A stretch of 64,000 nt of DNA. Source: Bacillus sp. V2I10. GTDB lineage: Bacteria; Bacillota; Bacilli; Bacillales; Bacillaceae. The first letter of the stretch is position 1, and each line of letters opens with the position of its first letter. The DNA lies in NCBI RefSeq assembly GCF_030817055.1, contig NZ_JAUSYV010000001.1:706001-770000 (forward strand), read 5' to 3'. The notes under the pieces were generated by a model. It made no database searches. It worked only from the letters and a program-made list of their open reading frames with translations, and was not told the origin of the DNA. Shown piece by piece: positions 9,658 through 18,723 of this stretch. The position numbers and the translations under genes are program-made.

Positions 9658-10315
9658 TTATTGGTTGATTTTGGATATGTAAATCCCATTTTTGATTGTG
9701 TGCAACGCAAATAAGCCCCCAATCTGTCGTATTTTTGAGAGGCCTCTTAATAAGGAGCGTTTGAAGTGGCGGTTGTGTTTGATTTGCCCAAAGACGGGTT
9801 CCACATCCATTTTTCGTTGTCGATATTTCTTGTCTCCTTCTTCAGTTGACAACCGTTCGCGAACTTCTTTACGATGCTTTTGATAGGTATACTTATTCGC
9901 GTTGGCTTCAATTTTTGTCCCATCTAAAAAGTAATCTTCAAGCTTGATCAGTCCTTCTGAACGAAGGAGGTCGACGATGAAAAGTAGGTTTCGTAAATCA
10001 CTTCTTTCATTCGTTCAGAACGAAATCGGTTAATGGTACGAAAATCAGGGATTTGATTCCCAGAAAGCCACATAAAGTAAATATTTTCACTTAGTTGTTT
10101 GGCAATCTGTCTAGAAGAGTAGATTCGATTTGCGTACGCATATAAAATAACTTTTAACATCATGGATGATAAGGAGGGCGGCCTCACCTGGATAGAGCTG
10201 GACGAGAATAGTAGGATCCATCTTTTCAACTGCCTACAATTCAGCACAGGTGATGTTCGGGGATTAAAACTTCAATGTCCATTGGAAGAACTAGCTGGTT
10301 AGTGGTATAATTAAT
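9658..10315 (-). pseudogene. Decayed IS1182-family transposase
   Basis: Reading leftward on the minus strand, AAGGAGATTTTCTT is followed by ATT where ATG is expected. Then NYTTNQLVLPMDIEVLIPEHH follows, with a frame break near 10240. Next comes a typical N-terminal region (KVILYAYANRIYSSRQIAKQL...IPDFRTINRFR). The middle of the DDE domain is missing. The last part has KMDVEPVFGQIKHNRHFKRSLLRG, the C-terminal E-containing block of IS1182-type enzymes. Only about 0.65 kb remains of a gene normally near 1.4 kb. It cannot encode active transposase. It sits between the two hydrolase-TPR paralogs. Confidence 0.85.
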
Positions 10316-10319
10316 AAGA

Positions 10320-10383
10320 AAATCTCCTTTTTGTTTGGTAGTGGGTTGTGGTGACTTCATTATATCTAATTAGGAGATTTTCT
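10320..10383. repeat. Inverted repeat around the IS transposase leader
   Basis: AGAAAATCTCCT and its complement AGGAGATTTTCT bracket about 36 nt upstream of the dead transposase start. The left arm contains the transposase ribosome binding site on the minus strand, so pairing could have limited transposase translation. Confidence 0.45.
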
Positions 10384-10399
10384 TGTTTTTTATGCATAA

Positions 10400-10437
10400 A
10401 AAAAAAGGTGCCCAAAAGTTAGACTTTTGGAACACCC
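10400..10437 (-). terminator. Terminator of the SGNH hydrolase gene
   Basis: On the minus strand GGTGTTCCAAAAGT, a short loop, then ACTTTTGGGCACC, followed by a run of T. One internal mismatch. It lies directly downstream of the SGNH stop codon. Confidence 0.8.
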
Positions 10438-10458
10438 TCATTTTAACAAAAAAATATA

Positions 10459-11205
10459 TTAAAACGATTGTAAATATCTAAATTCATTTTTAATTGAATT
10501 AAACCAAATTGTATAACCTTTGTTATTTGGATGCATTCCATCTTTATTTAAAGTTTCTTCTAAACTTAATTGATGTTTGGCAGCTTCTTTTTCATAGGTA
10601 TCCCAGTAATTTAAAAAAGTATAATTTTTTGATTCTATGAATTTCTCTAATTTAGAAATGTACTGTGAATATGATAAACCATCTTTATTAAGTTTGTTTT
10701 CGTATATTGTCACGTTATTAGGTGGCATCGTATATATTTTTGCTTTAGGGAATTGTTTATTTAATCTATTTAAAATGGTCTCAATGTTTTTTTCAGATTC
10801 TTTATAGCTCAAATTATTAAAGTCGTTTATAGAACTAATTTCAAAAATAATAACATTAGGTGTTAAATTTTGTGAATTGAAATTTTCTGTAATTTTCAAT
10901 GAATTAGAAATAATGTTTTGTGTTGTGTAACCATTTACTCCTAGATTGATGAAATTAATATCTGGATTTTCTTTTGAAATAAACGTATAGAGAAGTCCTG
11001 GCCAAGATTTTTCAGGTGTACTTGCTCCTACTCCTTTAGTAACACTACTACCAATAAGTAGGATATTAGTGTTATTTTTCTTAACTTGCTCTTCTAACTC
11101 GTTTATTTGTTGTTTCTGATTGGATATGTAAAATAATGAAGTAGGAAGAGAAATAATTAAGGCTACCAATGCCACAATTAAACTCAAGGTTAATTTCCTT
11201 TGCAT
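10459..11205 (-). CDS. Membrane-anchored SGNH/GDSL hydrolase
   Basis: 248 residues; AAAGGAG precedes the ATG. Residues 7-28 form a membrane anchor, followed by a short coiled stretch (KQQINELEEQVKK). SGNH block I is IGSSVTKG (Ser54, with the usual Asp of GDS replaced by Ser), block II LGVNGYTTQ, block III SSINDF, and block V KDGMHPNNKGY (Asp222, His225). The catalytic set therefore looks complete and should face outside the membrane. Family members are esterases/lipases and glycan deacetylases. It lies alone on the minus strand between the two hydrolase-TPR genes, so a role in de-O-acylation of the same surface glycan is plausible but inferred. Confidence 0.8.
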   Translation of the reverse strand: MQRKLTLSLIVALVALIISLPTSLFYISNQKQQINELEEQVKKNNTNILLIGSSVTKGVGASTPEKSWPGLLYTFISKENPDINFINLGVNGYTTQNIISNSLKITENFNSQNLTPNVIIFEISSINDFNNLSYKESEKNIETILNRLNKQFPKAKIYTMPPNNVTIYENKLNKDGLSYSQYISKLEKFIESKNYTFLNYWDTYEKEAAKHQLSLEETLNKDGMHPNNKGYTIWFNSIKNEFRYLQSF

Positions 11206-11494
11206 GTGTTAATCTCCTTTTTCTGTAATTCTTGATAAATTATATCATATCCTTAGTTCTTATAAAGCAAATATCTATGAATATATATACGTTTTTCCTA
11301 TAGAATCCCACTAAATAAAATAGATATCGATGTATTAATAGGTGTTTGTAATCGCTAATAGTCTTTGTTTGCAAATGTTCAATAATAAAAAAATTTAACG
11401 ATTAGACTTCACAAATTTACAATTTAATATTAAAATTCACATAGGTATATTGGTCTATAATAATTATTATAAATATAAATGGAGTTAATTAATA

Positions 11495-12691
11495 ATGGAA
11501 AAATCACAAATTGAAAATGAAGGGTTATACTATAAAATTAGTCGATACGAAGGAGCAACCCAATTAGCTATTGTATTTAGTACGGTTGGAGTAAAACCTG
11601 GATATTTCACTTTTTTTAAGACGATGGAGAGTTTGCCTGTCCATAAAATTTATCTAACTGACCCTAATAGTGAATGGTTTCAATCAGGAATACTTGGATT
11701 AGGCTCAACAATAGAAGAGACAATAGAAAGGATAAAATCAGTACAGGAAGAATTAGGTGTAACTGAAATCATGACGATTGGTAGTAGTATGGGGGCGTTT
11801 GGAGCAATCCTCTTTGGTGCATTACTTAACTGTCGTGTATTGGCATTTGGTGCTCGTATTGAATTAGGTATACCAGGCAGTCAAAGTTATACACTTATGA
11901 ATAAAGGGTTTCAATTTAAATACAAGGACCTGCGCCCGGTGGTAAAAGAAAGTAACTGTCAAATTCTGCTCTATCAAGGAGAAGCAGATAAGAATGATAT
12001 ACTTGCAGCTAAACAACTTTATGGCTACGATAATGTTGAATGTGTTACTATTCGTGGGGTAGCACATGGAACACCAGTTTTTCTTAACAATAAATTTGGT
12101 ATTACAGAAGTGATTAGAAGGTTTATTAACAAAGACCCTATTCTAGAATTCAAAGAACGAGGTAATCTTTGTGAGTGTGATAATGCTGTAGAACTTCTTT
12201 TAGATGCACTAGATGAAATATCGAATAAAAACTGGACTAAAGCTTTCGGTTTATTAAATTCGGTTCAGAAAATGTGTCCAGAATCAGATGTGGTTTACCA
12301 TAAGTTAGGTATTATTAACTATCAATTTAAAGAATTTGAAGCAGCAGCAAAGAATCAATCTTTGGCAATTCAAATAAGTCCGCATTTTGCAAATGCTCAT
12401 CATCAATTGGGTATTTGTCAAAGAAAATTAGGACAGTATGAAGAGTCGTATCAATCACACAAAAACGCTTATGAAATTGACCCAAAGTTGCCTAGTGCCC
12501 ATTATCACGCAGGATTATCTCTGGAAAAATTAAAACGATTTGATGAAGCAGAAAATGAATATCGTGAAGCCATTAACATTAGCCAAAATAATGTAAATTT
12601 CAAAAAGAAATTAATTGAAATTTTACATGTAAATGTAACTAGAAAATTAATAGAATCCGAAGAATTGATGTTATCTTTATTACCTAAATAA
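11495..12691 (+). CDS. Alpha/beta-hydrolase with C-terminal TPR repeats (paralog 2)
   Basis: ATG with upstream ATGGAGTT; 398 residues, exactly the length of the paralog at 8330-9526. The two align end to end with conserved LPVHK.YL, WFQSG, G-S-S-M-G (Ser98), GEAD.NDI.AAK.LYG and IRG.AH.TP. The C-terminal TPR block (residues about 240-390) has the same unit order. The AT-rich 289-bp region upstream probably holds its promoter. The conserved catalytic residues in both copies argue that both are active. Specificity is unknown; different acceptors or donors for the duplicated enzymes would be a reasonable guess. Confidence 0.75.
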   Translation: MEKSQIENEGLYYKISRYEGATQLAIVFSTVGVKPGYFTFFKTMESLPVHKIYLTDPNSEWFQSGILGLGSTIEETIERIKSVQEELGVTEIMTIGSSMGAFGAILFGALLNCRVLAFGARIELGIPGSQSYTLMNKGFQFKYKDLRPVVKESNCQILLYQGEADKNDILAAKQLYGYDNVECVTIRGVAHGTPVFLNNKFGITEVIRRFINKDPILEFKERGNLCECDNAVELLLDALDEISNKNWTKAFGLLNSVQKMCPESDVVYHKLGIINYQFKEFEAAAKNQSLAIQISPHFANAHHQLGICQRKLGQYEESYQSHKNAYEIDPKLPSAHYHAGLSLEKLKRFDEAENEYREAINISQNNVNFKKKLIEILHVNVTRKLIESEELMLSLLPK

Positions 12692-12704
12692 ATTATGAGT
12701 TAAT

Positions 12705-12748
12705 GGACAAATCCTTATAAAGTAACTTTATTAGGATTTGTCCTTTTT
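12705..12748 (+). terminator. Rho-independent terminator
   Basis: GGACAAATCCTTA ... TTAGGATTTGTCC with a short loop, then a T-rich tail. It follows paralog 2. Confidence 0.85.
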
Positions 12749-12949
12749 CTATTTTTACACAGGTGATTTTGGTAACAAATATCTTATTAAGCCTTATTCT
12801 TCAATTCTGTTACCTTATATAAAAACCTTCAAACTAATTATCCCATTTCCTAATTCATTAATAATAAATTCAATAAAGATAGGGATGATAATAAATAAAT
12901 GGAATGATTCCTTAAGGAAAATATAGGAGAAAAATTAGGAGTGTATCAA

Positions 12950-13098
12950 ATGACAAAATAAGTTGTTTTAATCGAAAACATAACATCCGGAGACAATCAT
13001 CCTTTTGTCCTTTTCGCTGGACCATGTGCAATGGAGAGTGAAGACATACTAAGGAAAACGGCTGAAGGTATTAAAGAAATTACATCTAATCTGAATAT
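12950..13098 (+). pseudogene. 5' remnant of a KdsA-like (Kdo-8-phosphate synthase) gene
   Basis: ATG at 12950 follows an AATTAGGAG-type ribosome binding site. The frame reads MTK, then TAA, then VVLIENITSGDN, HPFVLFAGPCAMESED and ILRKTAEGIKEITSNLNI. This matches the N-terminus of KdsA, including the FVL.AGP/GG..(E)SED phosphoenolpyruvate-site motif. The fourth codon is a stop, and the gene is cut off after about 50 codons. The remaining four fifths are missing, so it is non-functional. It shows that the locus once carried Kdo synthesis, fitting the KpsC-like gene at the left edge. Confidence 0.75.
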
Positions 13099-13155
13099 CC
13101 TCCTCTAGAAGAAATCATTTCAAGTGCATGGGCATGGCATCAAAAAGAAATTTAA
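13099..13155 (+). pseudogene. 3' remnant of a GalE-like (UDP-glucose 4-epimerase) gene
   Basis: In the frame starting at 13099 the sequence reads PPLEEIISSAWAWHQKEI and a stop. The pattern LE.II.SAW.WH is the usual C-terminal helix of GalE-type epimerases. It abuts the kdsA-like fragment in a different frame, so a deletion joined the two genes. The segment is short, so the family call is moderately sure. Confidence 0.55.
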
Positions 13156-13171
13156 TAATACGTTTTAAAAA

Positions 13172-13200
13172 GACCGATTCCAATAGGAATCGGCTGTTTT
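13172..13200. terminator. Bidirectional terminator
   Basis: CCGATTCC, loop AATA, GGAATCGG. There is a T-run after it on the plus strand (CTGTTTTT) and on the minus strand (TCTTTTT). It serves the minus-strand LCP gene and whatever formerly ended at the galE-like scar. Confidence 0.8.
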
Positions 13201-14138
13201 TAGTTTGAAGCCGTACTAGGCTCAAGCTCCAAATGCTCTTTTAATTGATTGGAAAGGCCCGTTCTTTCTTCTTCAGAAACGATATAGTAGTAGATGCCGC
13301 CAATCATGTCGCCTTTGCCTTTTACCTGGTATTGCTCCATGGAGTTGCGTGCATCTTTATAATTCTCCTGAATGCTCCACATTTCGTCCATGTCCATGTT
13401 TGTTTTTACGTTGTTTTCGACAACTTTGAACATTTCGCCGAACTTCGTGATGGAAGAGATGTTGGCTCCTTTAGAGATAACGGCTTGAAGGACTTGACGC
13501 TGGCGTTCCTGGCGTTTGAAGTCGCTGTCCTGTTTTCTCATTCTTGAATAGGCGAGTGCCTGTTTACCGTCTAATTGAATGTTGCCTTCATTAAATGTGT
13601 AGCCGCCGTAGCTGAAGGCTTTTGAGTTGTTTACTTCGATGCCGCCAACTGCATTGACAACGTCCTGAAAGCTTTCCATGTTTACTTTTACGAAGTAGTC
13701 AACAGGCACGTCAAGGAAGTTCTCAACTGTATTGATCGTCATTTCTGTTCCGCCGAATGCATACGCATGGTTAATTTTATCTTCTATGCCTTTGCCGACA
13801 ATTTCAGTCCTTGTGTCACGAGGAATGCTGATCATGTTCGTTGATTTTTTATTTGGGTTGACTGTTAAGAGGATGAGGGAATCGGATCGTCCGCGGTCTT
13901 CATCTCTTTCATCAACACCCAGAATTAAAACAGAGATGGGCTCTTTTTCTTTAAACGCCACTGGCTGCGGCCGTTTTTCAGAGTGCTCTCTGCCGATGTT
14001 TTCCTGAATATTTGCAACTGTTTTTGTTGCTGTATTATACAAATAAAGAGCATAGCCTCCAGTGCTGAGCACGAGTAATCCAATGATGCTGAGCACAATC
14101 CAAAGCCATTTGCGCTTTTTATGTTTTCTCTCTCTCAT
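13200..14138 (-). CDS. LytR-CpsA-Psr (LCP) family polymer ligase
   Basis: ATG at 14138 is chosen because AAAGGATGG lies just upstream; an in-frame ATG at 14174 overlaps the promoter. The protein has 312 residues, with basic start MRERKHKKRK, one membrane segment (about 11-33) and an extracellular LCP domain. Diagnostic residues are seen: ILGVDERD, GRSDSLILLTVNP, ISIPRDTRTEI, GGIEVNN, LDGKQALAYSRMRKQDSDFKRQ. LCP enzymes move glycopolymers from undecaprenyl carriers to peptidoglycan. It resembles TagU/LytR of B. subtilis. It is transcribed away from the CWB2 block. A second LCP gene lies at 55196-56197. Confidence 0.88.
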   Translation of the reverse strand: MRERKHKKRKWLWIVLSIIGLLVLSTGGYALYLYNTATKTVANIQENIGREHSEKRPQPVAFKEKEPISVLILGVDERDEDRGRSDSLILLTVNPNKKSTNMISIPRDTRTEIVGKGIEDKINHAYAFGGTEMTINTVENFLDVPVDYFVKVNMESFQDVVNAVGGIEVNNSKAFSYGGYTFNEGNIQLDGKQALAYSRMRKQDSDFKRQERQRQVLQAVISKGANISSITKFGEMFKVVENNVKTNMDMDEMWSIQENYKDARNSMEQYQVKGKGDMIGGIYYYIVSEEERTGLSNQLKEHLELEPSTASN

Positions 14139-14174
14139 ATTACCATCCTTTAATAGATTTAATAGCCTATACAC

Positions 14175-14203
14175 ATTATATTTTTACAAGAACATGGAAA
14201 CAA
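14175..14203 (-). promoter_or_regulatory. Sigma-A promoter of the LCP gene
   Basis: On the minus strand TTGTTT, 17 nt, TATAAT. It lies just upstream of the ATG at 14138 and supports that shorter start. Confidence 0.65.
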
Positions 14204-14372
14204 TACTTTTTTTGTAAAAATAAGTGATATTATACTATGAGACGTTGTTCATGAGCGGAAAGTTTCATGAATTTGTAGATTTTTGTCTATAGAATCAAAT
14301 ATACAAGTGATTTTTTCAAAACTATAATAGGTTTATATGTTTATAAGAAACTAGGGGGATTACAAAATTACT

Positions 14373-17300
14373 ATGAAAAGAATGCTGTCGGTTTTTATGA
14401 TTTTATCTTTGCTTATTACCATGGCATTGCCTTATACGGCGGCAGCTGAAGAAGGGACGCTAATTGGGTTTCATTCGTATAAAAACACAGGGAAAGGGAT
14501 TCAGTTATTGTGGACAGCCACATCGGTGTCCGTTGAACCTGAAACATTTGTCCTGAAGAAAAATGATCAGGAGAATGGGATTGAAGCCAAGCTTGTAGAT
14601 GAACTGAAAAATAGAGATGGTTCAACTGCGAGAACATACGAATACATTGATGAAGACGTAAAGGAAAACGAAACGTATACATATCTTGTAAAGCTCGCTG
14701 GGGACGAATCCGTTCAGACAGAGGCTATTACTGTTGTGTACAAAAAAGGCCATGATGACAGCGGAACTCCTGTTAACCCAGGTGAACCTGTTGTGATCGA
14801 TGATAAATTTATCTTAAATGCAAGAGCTGAAGGTACATCTATTATCGTGTCCTGGCCAAAGTACAATGTCACTGAAACAGTGGAATATCAATTGTTTCAG
14901 GACGGGAAATTTGTTCAGAGCTTCAGTGAGGCAGGCGAATACGTCTCTAAGGATCTAGCGCCTGACACAACCTATGCATTCACAATGAAAGTGATAGCGG
15001 GAGACAAGCTTCTCGATACGAAAGAAACAAGTGCTCAAACAGAAGAAGCGCAAAAACCAAACTACACGGTGTTCTTTTACCAAGTAAATGATTCATCGTT
15101 TGAAGCAAGCTGGTTTTTAGACGGCGCAGTTTCTTATAATGTGTATCTGGACGGAAAATTAATCCTGGAGAAAACAAATGAAACAGAAAATATCTTCACT
15201 GATTTGAAGGCAGCCACTGAATATGAGGTGAAAGCGTCCGCATTTGATATAGATGGAAAGATGATCAGCGAAGCAGCAGTTAAAGGGAAAACGAAGGAAG
15301 CGGCTAAAGGTAAAACGATTGAGTTTAAGGATAAAAACCTAAAGCTTGCCGTACAGGAGCAGCTTCGGATTCAAAGAGATGTCACGGAAAGTGATTTAGA
15401 GAAACTGACTTATTTAAATGCTTCTCCATATGAAATTAAGGATTTGTCCGGCCTCGAATATGCAGTGAATTTGCAGCATTTAGAACTTGCAGGAAACAGA
15501 TTGAATAGTTTTGAGGCGTTAAAATCATTTACCAAGCTCGAGTATCTGGATTTATCGATGTCTGGTGCATCTGATTTTTCACCGCTTAATTCTTTAACGA
15601 ACTTACACAGTCTGCTGCTTGCAGACACAAGCTTCAAGGATCTTAAACACTTTCAGAAGCTGACGAATTTAAAGCTTTTGGATTTAAGCTGGACAGGCGT
15701 TAAAGATGTGTCTGTTTTAGAATCATTTCATCAGCTTGAGGAAATCAATCTGTCTTATACAGAGGTTAAGAGTATTAAAGGGCTGGCTAACCTTCCATCT
15801 CTGCAAAAGGTCATTATTTATGGATCTGGCTATATCGATATTCTTGATGAAACCGGCCTTTTTAATGACTCGGTGGAATTTGTCTATGACGACAGCCTGA
15901 ACATGTATATCACTCAAGTTAAGCCTGGAGATCTTAACGCAGCTATTGAATGGGAGTATGAAGGCGAGGGGCGCCTTGCTGCTTATGAAGTGACTATCAA
16001 TGGGAAAAAAGAAAAAATAGAAACAAGCAAAAAATCTTACCGCTACGTTGCATCAGGCTTGAATCCGGATAATCAGTATTCTTTTTCTGTACAGGCTTTC
16101 AGTAAGGAAGGGAAGCTGCTTGGCTTTACGAACGGCATGTTCTCTACCTTAAAAACGCCGTCTGGGGAAAAAGTGATATTTACAGATGCTAAGCTTAATA
16201 AAGCGATGAAAGAGTACTTTGGCTTCAAACGGGACATCGTAGAGAGCGATATGGAGCATCTTACAGAGCTTGATCTGACGGGTGCCGGGATTCGAGATTT
16301 ATCTGGCCTGGAAACAGCCAAGAATCTTAAAATGCTTGGCTTATCAGGGAATGATCTTAAAAACCTTAAACCAATTGAAAGCCTGACAGGAATGACGTTC
16401 CTTCTTTTGGACGGAAACCGTCTGCAGGATTTCTCATCCTTAAAGAAATGGCCGAACCTGCAGTATTTAGATCTTTCTGATACAGGGATTAAAGATCTTT
16501 CTGTCCTTGCTTCATTGAAAGAGCTGGGCGCACTTGGTCTTGCTTATAATGGATTGGATGATCTTACTGAACTGCCTGCGCTTGAGCAATTAGGCTCTCT
16601 TTATATAGGAGGCAATGATCTTTCCTCCCTTAAAGGGATTGAAAGATTAACAGGATTAACCGAACTCAGTCTGAGCGAAAATGAATCGATTACAGGAATT
16701 GAAGAGTTGACTGCTTTAAAAGATCTGCAATACCTGGATCTTTCGTTAACATCGATAGAAAATATACAGCTATTGCTTGAGCTTGATTCTTTAGTTCTCG
16801 TTCTCTTATTTGAGATCGATACGCTTGATTTGACGGAGGGATCTGAGGCTTTTGATGTCATCACACAGCTTAGAGAAAAAGGTGTCCATGTTGAGTATGA
16901 CTATGAGGAAGAAGAGTTTTGGATTTATGCTTCAAGAGCAACGGAAGACTCGCTGGAAATCTCTTGGGAATACTTTGGGGAAGAAGAGCTGGATCATTAC
17001 AAAGTCTTAGTCAATGGTGAAGTAATAGCAGATAAAGTAGACGGCTATGAGTACAGCTATTGGATCAGAGGTCTGGCTTCAGACACTTCCTATGATATAG
17101 AAGTTCAGGCTTACAATTCAGAGGATCAGCTGCTGTTCAGTGCTGAAACAACTGAAATAACAGAGAAATCTCCTGAAGGTCCAGTTGTTCAATTTAAAGA
17201 TGACAATTTAAGAGACATGATTAAAGAACAGCTTGGTTTAAGCCGGGATATTCGCTCGAGTGATATGGAGCGCCTTCAGGATTTATTCCTTGCAGATATG

Positions 17301-18710
17301 GATATTAAAGATTTAACGGGCTTGGAATATGCCTCAAACCTAATGTATGTCTATATTCTAAACAATGAGTCTGAACTGGATTTATTCCCTCTTAGCGGGC
17401 TATCCATTTACGATTTGTCGATCGAAAACTCGAAACTGAAAAGCTATGAAAAGATTGCAGAAATGGAAAACCTGGTTTCCCTCTCTATTAGAAATAACCA
17501 GCTTAAAGATCTTTCGTTTTTAAAGGGATCAGAACAGCTTGCTTATCTTGATCTTTCTCATAATAAAATCAAGAACCTTTCCGCTCTTTCTAATCTGGAT
17601 GAGTTAGCAGAGCTAGTGCTGCATGATAATCAGATTGAACAGTTGGGAGATGCGGATTTAGAAGGGCTTATCTCTCTGGAAATGTCCAAGAATCCATTGA
17701 AAGATTTAACTGGATTAGAAAGATTTGAGTCACTGGAAGTTGTCACATTGGAAAGAACTGAGTTAAAAAATATTGAAGAGCTGTTGGATCTTGAAGACTT
17801 GAGCCTGGTCTCGCTCTACGGAATCAATACACTTGATCTGTCCGCAGGATCTGATGCTGACCTGGTCGTTCAGGAATTGAGAGAGAGAGGCGTCACAGTT
17901 CAGATTGACATTACGAATTATCCTGAGATCCATATTGATGATGTGACACAGCATACCATCTCTTTTTCGTGGGATAAAATGTTTGAAGGATCAGAAGGTT
18001 CTTATACCATAATCGTTGATGGAGTGTATACAGGAGAAGAAGAGCCTCTGCCTGCTTCTGAAACATCATACGAGTTGACCGATTTAGAGCCTGGTACAAC
18101 GTATCTCATTGAAGTCTATGGTGAAACAGAAGAGTTTGGAAACTTCGCGTCGATCGAAGTAACGACTCTGCCAGAAGACGAAGAAGGTATGAAGCAGGCT
18201 GAGCTTTATCTGATAAATGAGGAAGAACAGCCGGTTGGAAAAGCCGAGTTTATGATAGCCGGTCTTGATGTAAACAATGAAGACGTTGTATATGAAGGCT
18301 ACTCTGATGAAAATGGACAGCTGATTGATGACCTTCAGGCAGCTGAAGGGAAATTCAATCTGAAAGTCGGTGCCTACAGCCTCTTTGTTTACAGTGAAGG
18401 CGTCGAGTACGAATATGAATTTGAAATTGAAGAAGACCAAGACTATATGAAAAATCCGCTGCTGTTTGTTTTAGGATCTGAAAGAACTGAGACAGGTGAG
18501 ACAGGTGAAGAAACTCCGGATAAAGTAGAGCAGCCGGAAAAAGAAAGCGCGAATCAGCCAATTTTGCCTCAGAAAGCAATACCTGCTTCTGGCATCAGGG
18601 AGAATGAACTTCCGAAAACAGCAACAACGATGTATCAGTCAGTCTTTTTTGGAACAATCCTCATGATGGCGGGTGCTGCCTTGTATGCAGCACGTCGAAA
18701 AAAGGCGTAA
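14373..18710 (+). CDS. Giant LRR / fibronectin-III surface protein with LPKTA sorting signal
   Basis: 1445 residues. The signal peptide (1-25) ends ...PYTAAAEE. Three Fn3-like domains follow (about 30-308). Then come three internalin-like LRR blocks starting at about 312, 597 and 935. Each begins with a similar cap (F.D..L...(V/M)(Q/K)(E)..LG..RDI..SDME.L) and is separated from the next by an Fn3 domain. A last Fn3 (about 1180-1268) precedes a prealbumin-like beta domain (about 1270-1355). The C-terminus has LPKTA (1413-1417), a hydrophobic stretch and RRKKA: a class-A-like sorting signal with Ala in place of the usual Gly. It is probably sortase-anchored and probably an adhesin. No sortase gene is in this window. 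Confidence 0.85.
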   Translation: MKRMLSVFMILSLLITMALPYTAAAEEGTLIGFHSYKNTGKGIQLLWTATSVSVEPETFVLKKNDQENGIEAKLVDELKNRDGSTARTYEYIDEDVKENETYTYLVKLAGDESVQTEAITVVYKKGHDDSGTPVNPGEPVVIDDKFILNARAEGTSIIVSWPKYNVTETVEYQLFQDGKFVQSFSEAGEYVSKDLAPDTTYAFTMKVIAGDKLLDTKETSAQTEEAQKPNYTVFFYQVNDSSFEASWFLDGAVSYNVYLDGKLILEKTNETENIFTDLKAATEYEVKASAFDIDGKMISEAAVKGKTKEAAKGKTIEFKDKNLKLAVQEQLRIQRDVTESDLEKLTYLNASPYEIKDLSGLEYAVNLQHLELAGNRLNSFEALKSFTKLEYLDLSMSGASDFSPLNSLTNLHSLLLADTSFKDLKHFQKLTNLKLLDLSWTGVKDVSVLESFHQLEEINLSYTEVKSIKGLANLPSLQKVIIYGSGYIDILDETGLFNDSVEFVYDDSLNMYITQVKPGDLNAAIEWEYEGEGRLAAYEVTINGKKEKIETSKKSYRYVASGLNPDNQYSFSVQAFSKEGKLLGFTNGMFSTLKTPSGEKVIFTDAKLNKAMKEYFGFKRDIVESDMEHLTELDLTGAGIRDLSGLETAKNLKMLGLSGNDLKNLKPIESLTGMTFLLLDGNRLQDFSSLKKWPNLQYLDLSDTGIKDLSVLASLKELGALGLAYNGLDDLTELPALEQLGSLYIGGNDLSSLKGIERLTGLTELSLSENESITGIEELTALKDLQYLDLSLTSIENIQLLLELDSLVLVLLFEIDTLDLTEGSEAFDVITQLREKGVHVEYDYEEEEFWIYASRATEDSLEISWEYFGEEELDHYKVLVNGEVIADKVDGYEYSYWIRGLASDTSYDIEVQAYNSEDQLLFSAETTEITEKSPEGPVVQFKDDNLRDMIKEQLGLSRDIRSSDMERLQDLFLADMDIKDLTGLEYASNLMYVYILNNESELDLFPLSGLSIYDLSIENSKLKSYEKIAEMENLVSLSIRNNQLKDLSFLKGSEQLAYLDLSHNKIKNLSALSNLDELAELVLHDNQIEQLGDADLEGLISLEMSKNPLKDLTGLERFESLEVVTLERTELKNIEELLDLEDLSLVSLYGINTLDLSAGSDADLVVQELRERGVTVQIDITNYPEIHIDDVTQHTISFSWDKMFEGSEGSYTIIVDGVYTGEEEPLPASETSYELTDLEPGTTYLIEVYGETEEFGNFASIEVTTLPEDEEGMKQAELYLINEEEQPVGKAEFMIAGLDVNNEDVVYEGYSDENGQLIDDLQAAEGKFNLKVGAYSLFVYSEGVEYEYEFEIEEDQDYMKNPLLFVLGSERTETGETGEETPDKVEQPEKESANQPILPQKAIPASGIRENELPKTATTMYQSVFFGTILMMAGAALYAARRKKA

Positions 18711-18723
18711 ATAGTAAGCAATA

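Noticed and set aside
9948..10247. A separate intact 99-residue protein on the minus strand
   Set aside because: It is the N-terminal piece of the broken IS1182-type transposase.
12738..12926. 62-codon plus-strand open frame before the kdsA scar
   Set aside because: It starts inside the terminator of the upstream gene, lacks a ribosome binding site and has AT-driven composition.
13245..14007. Plus-strand open frames antisense to the LCP gene
   Set aside because: They are shadows of the minus-strand gene with no start signals and no recognisable domains.
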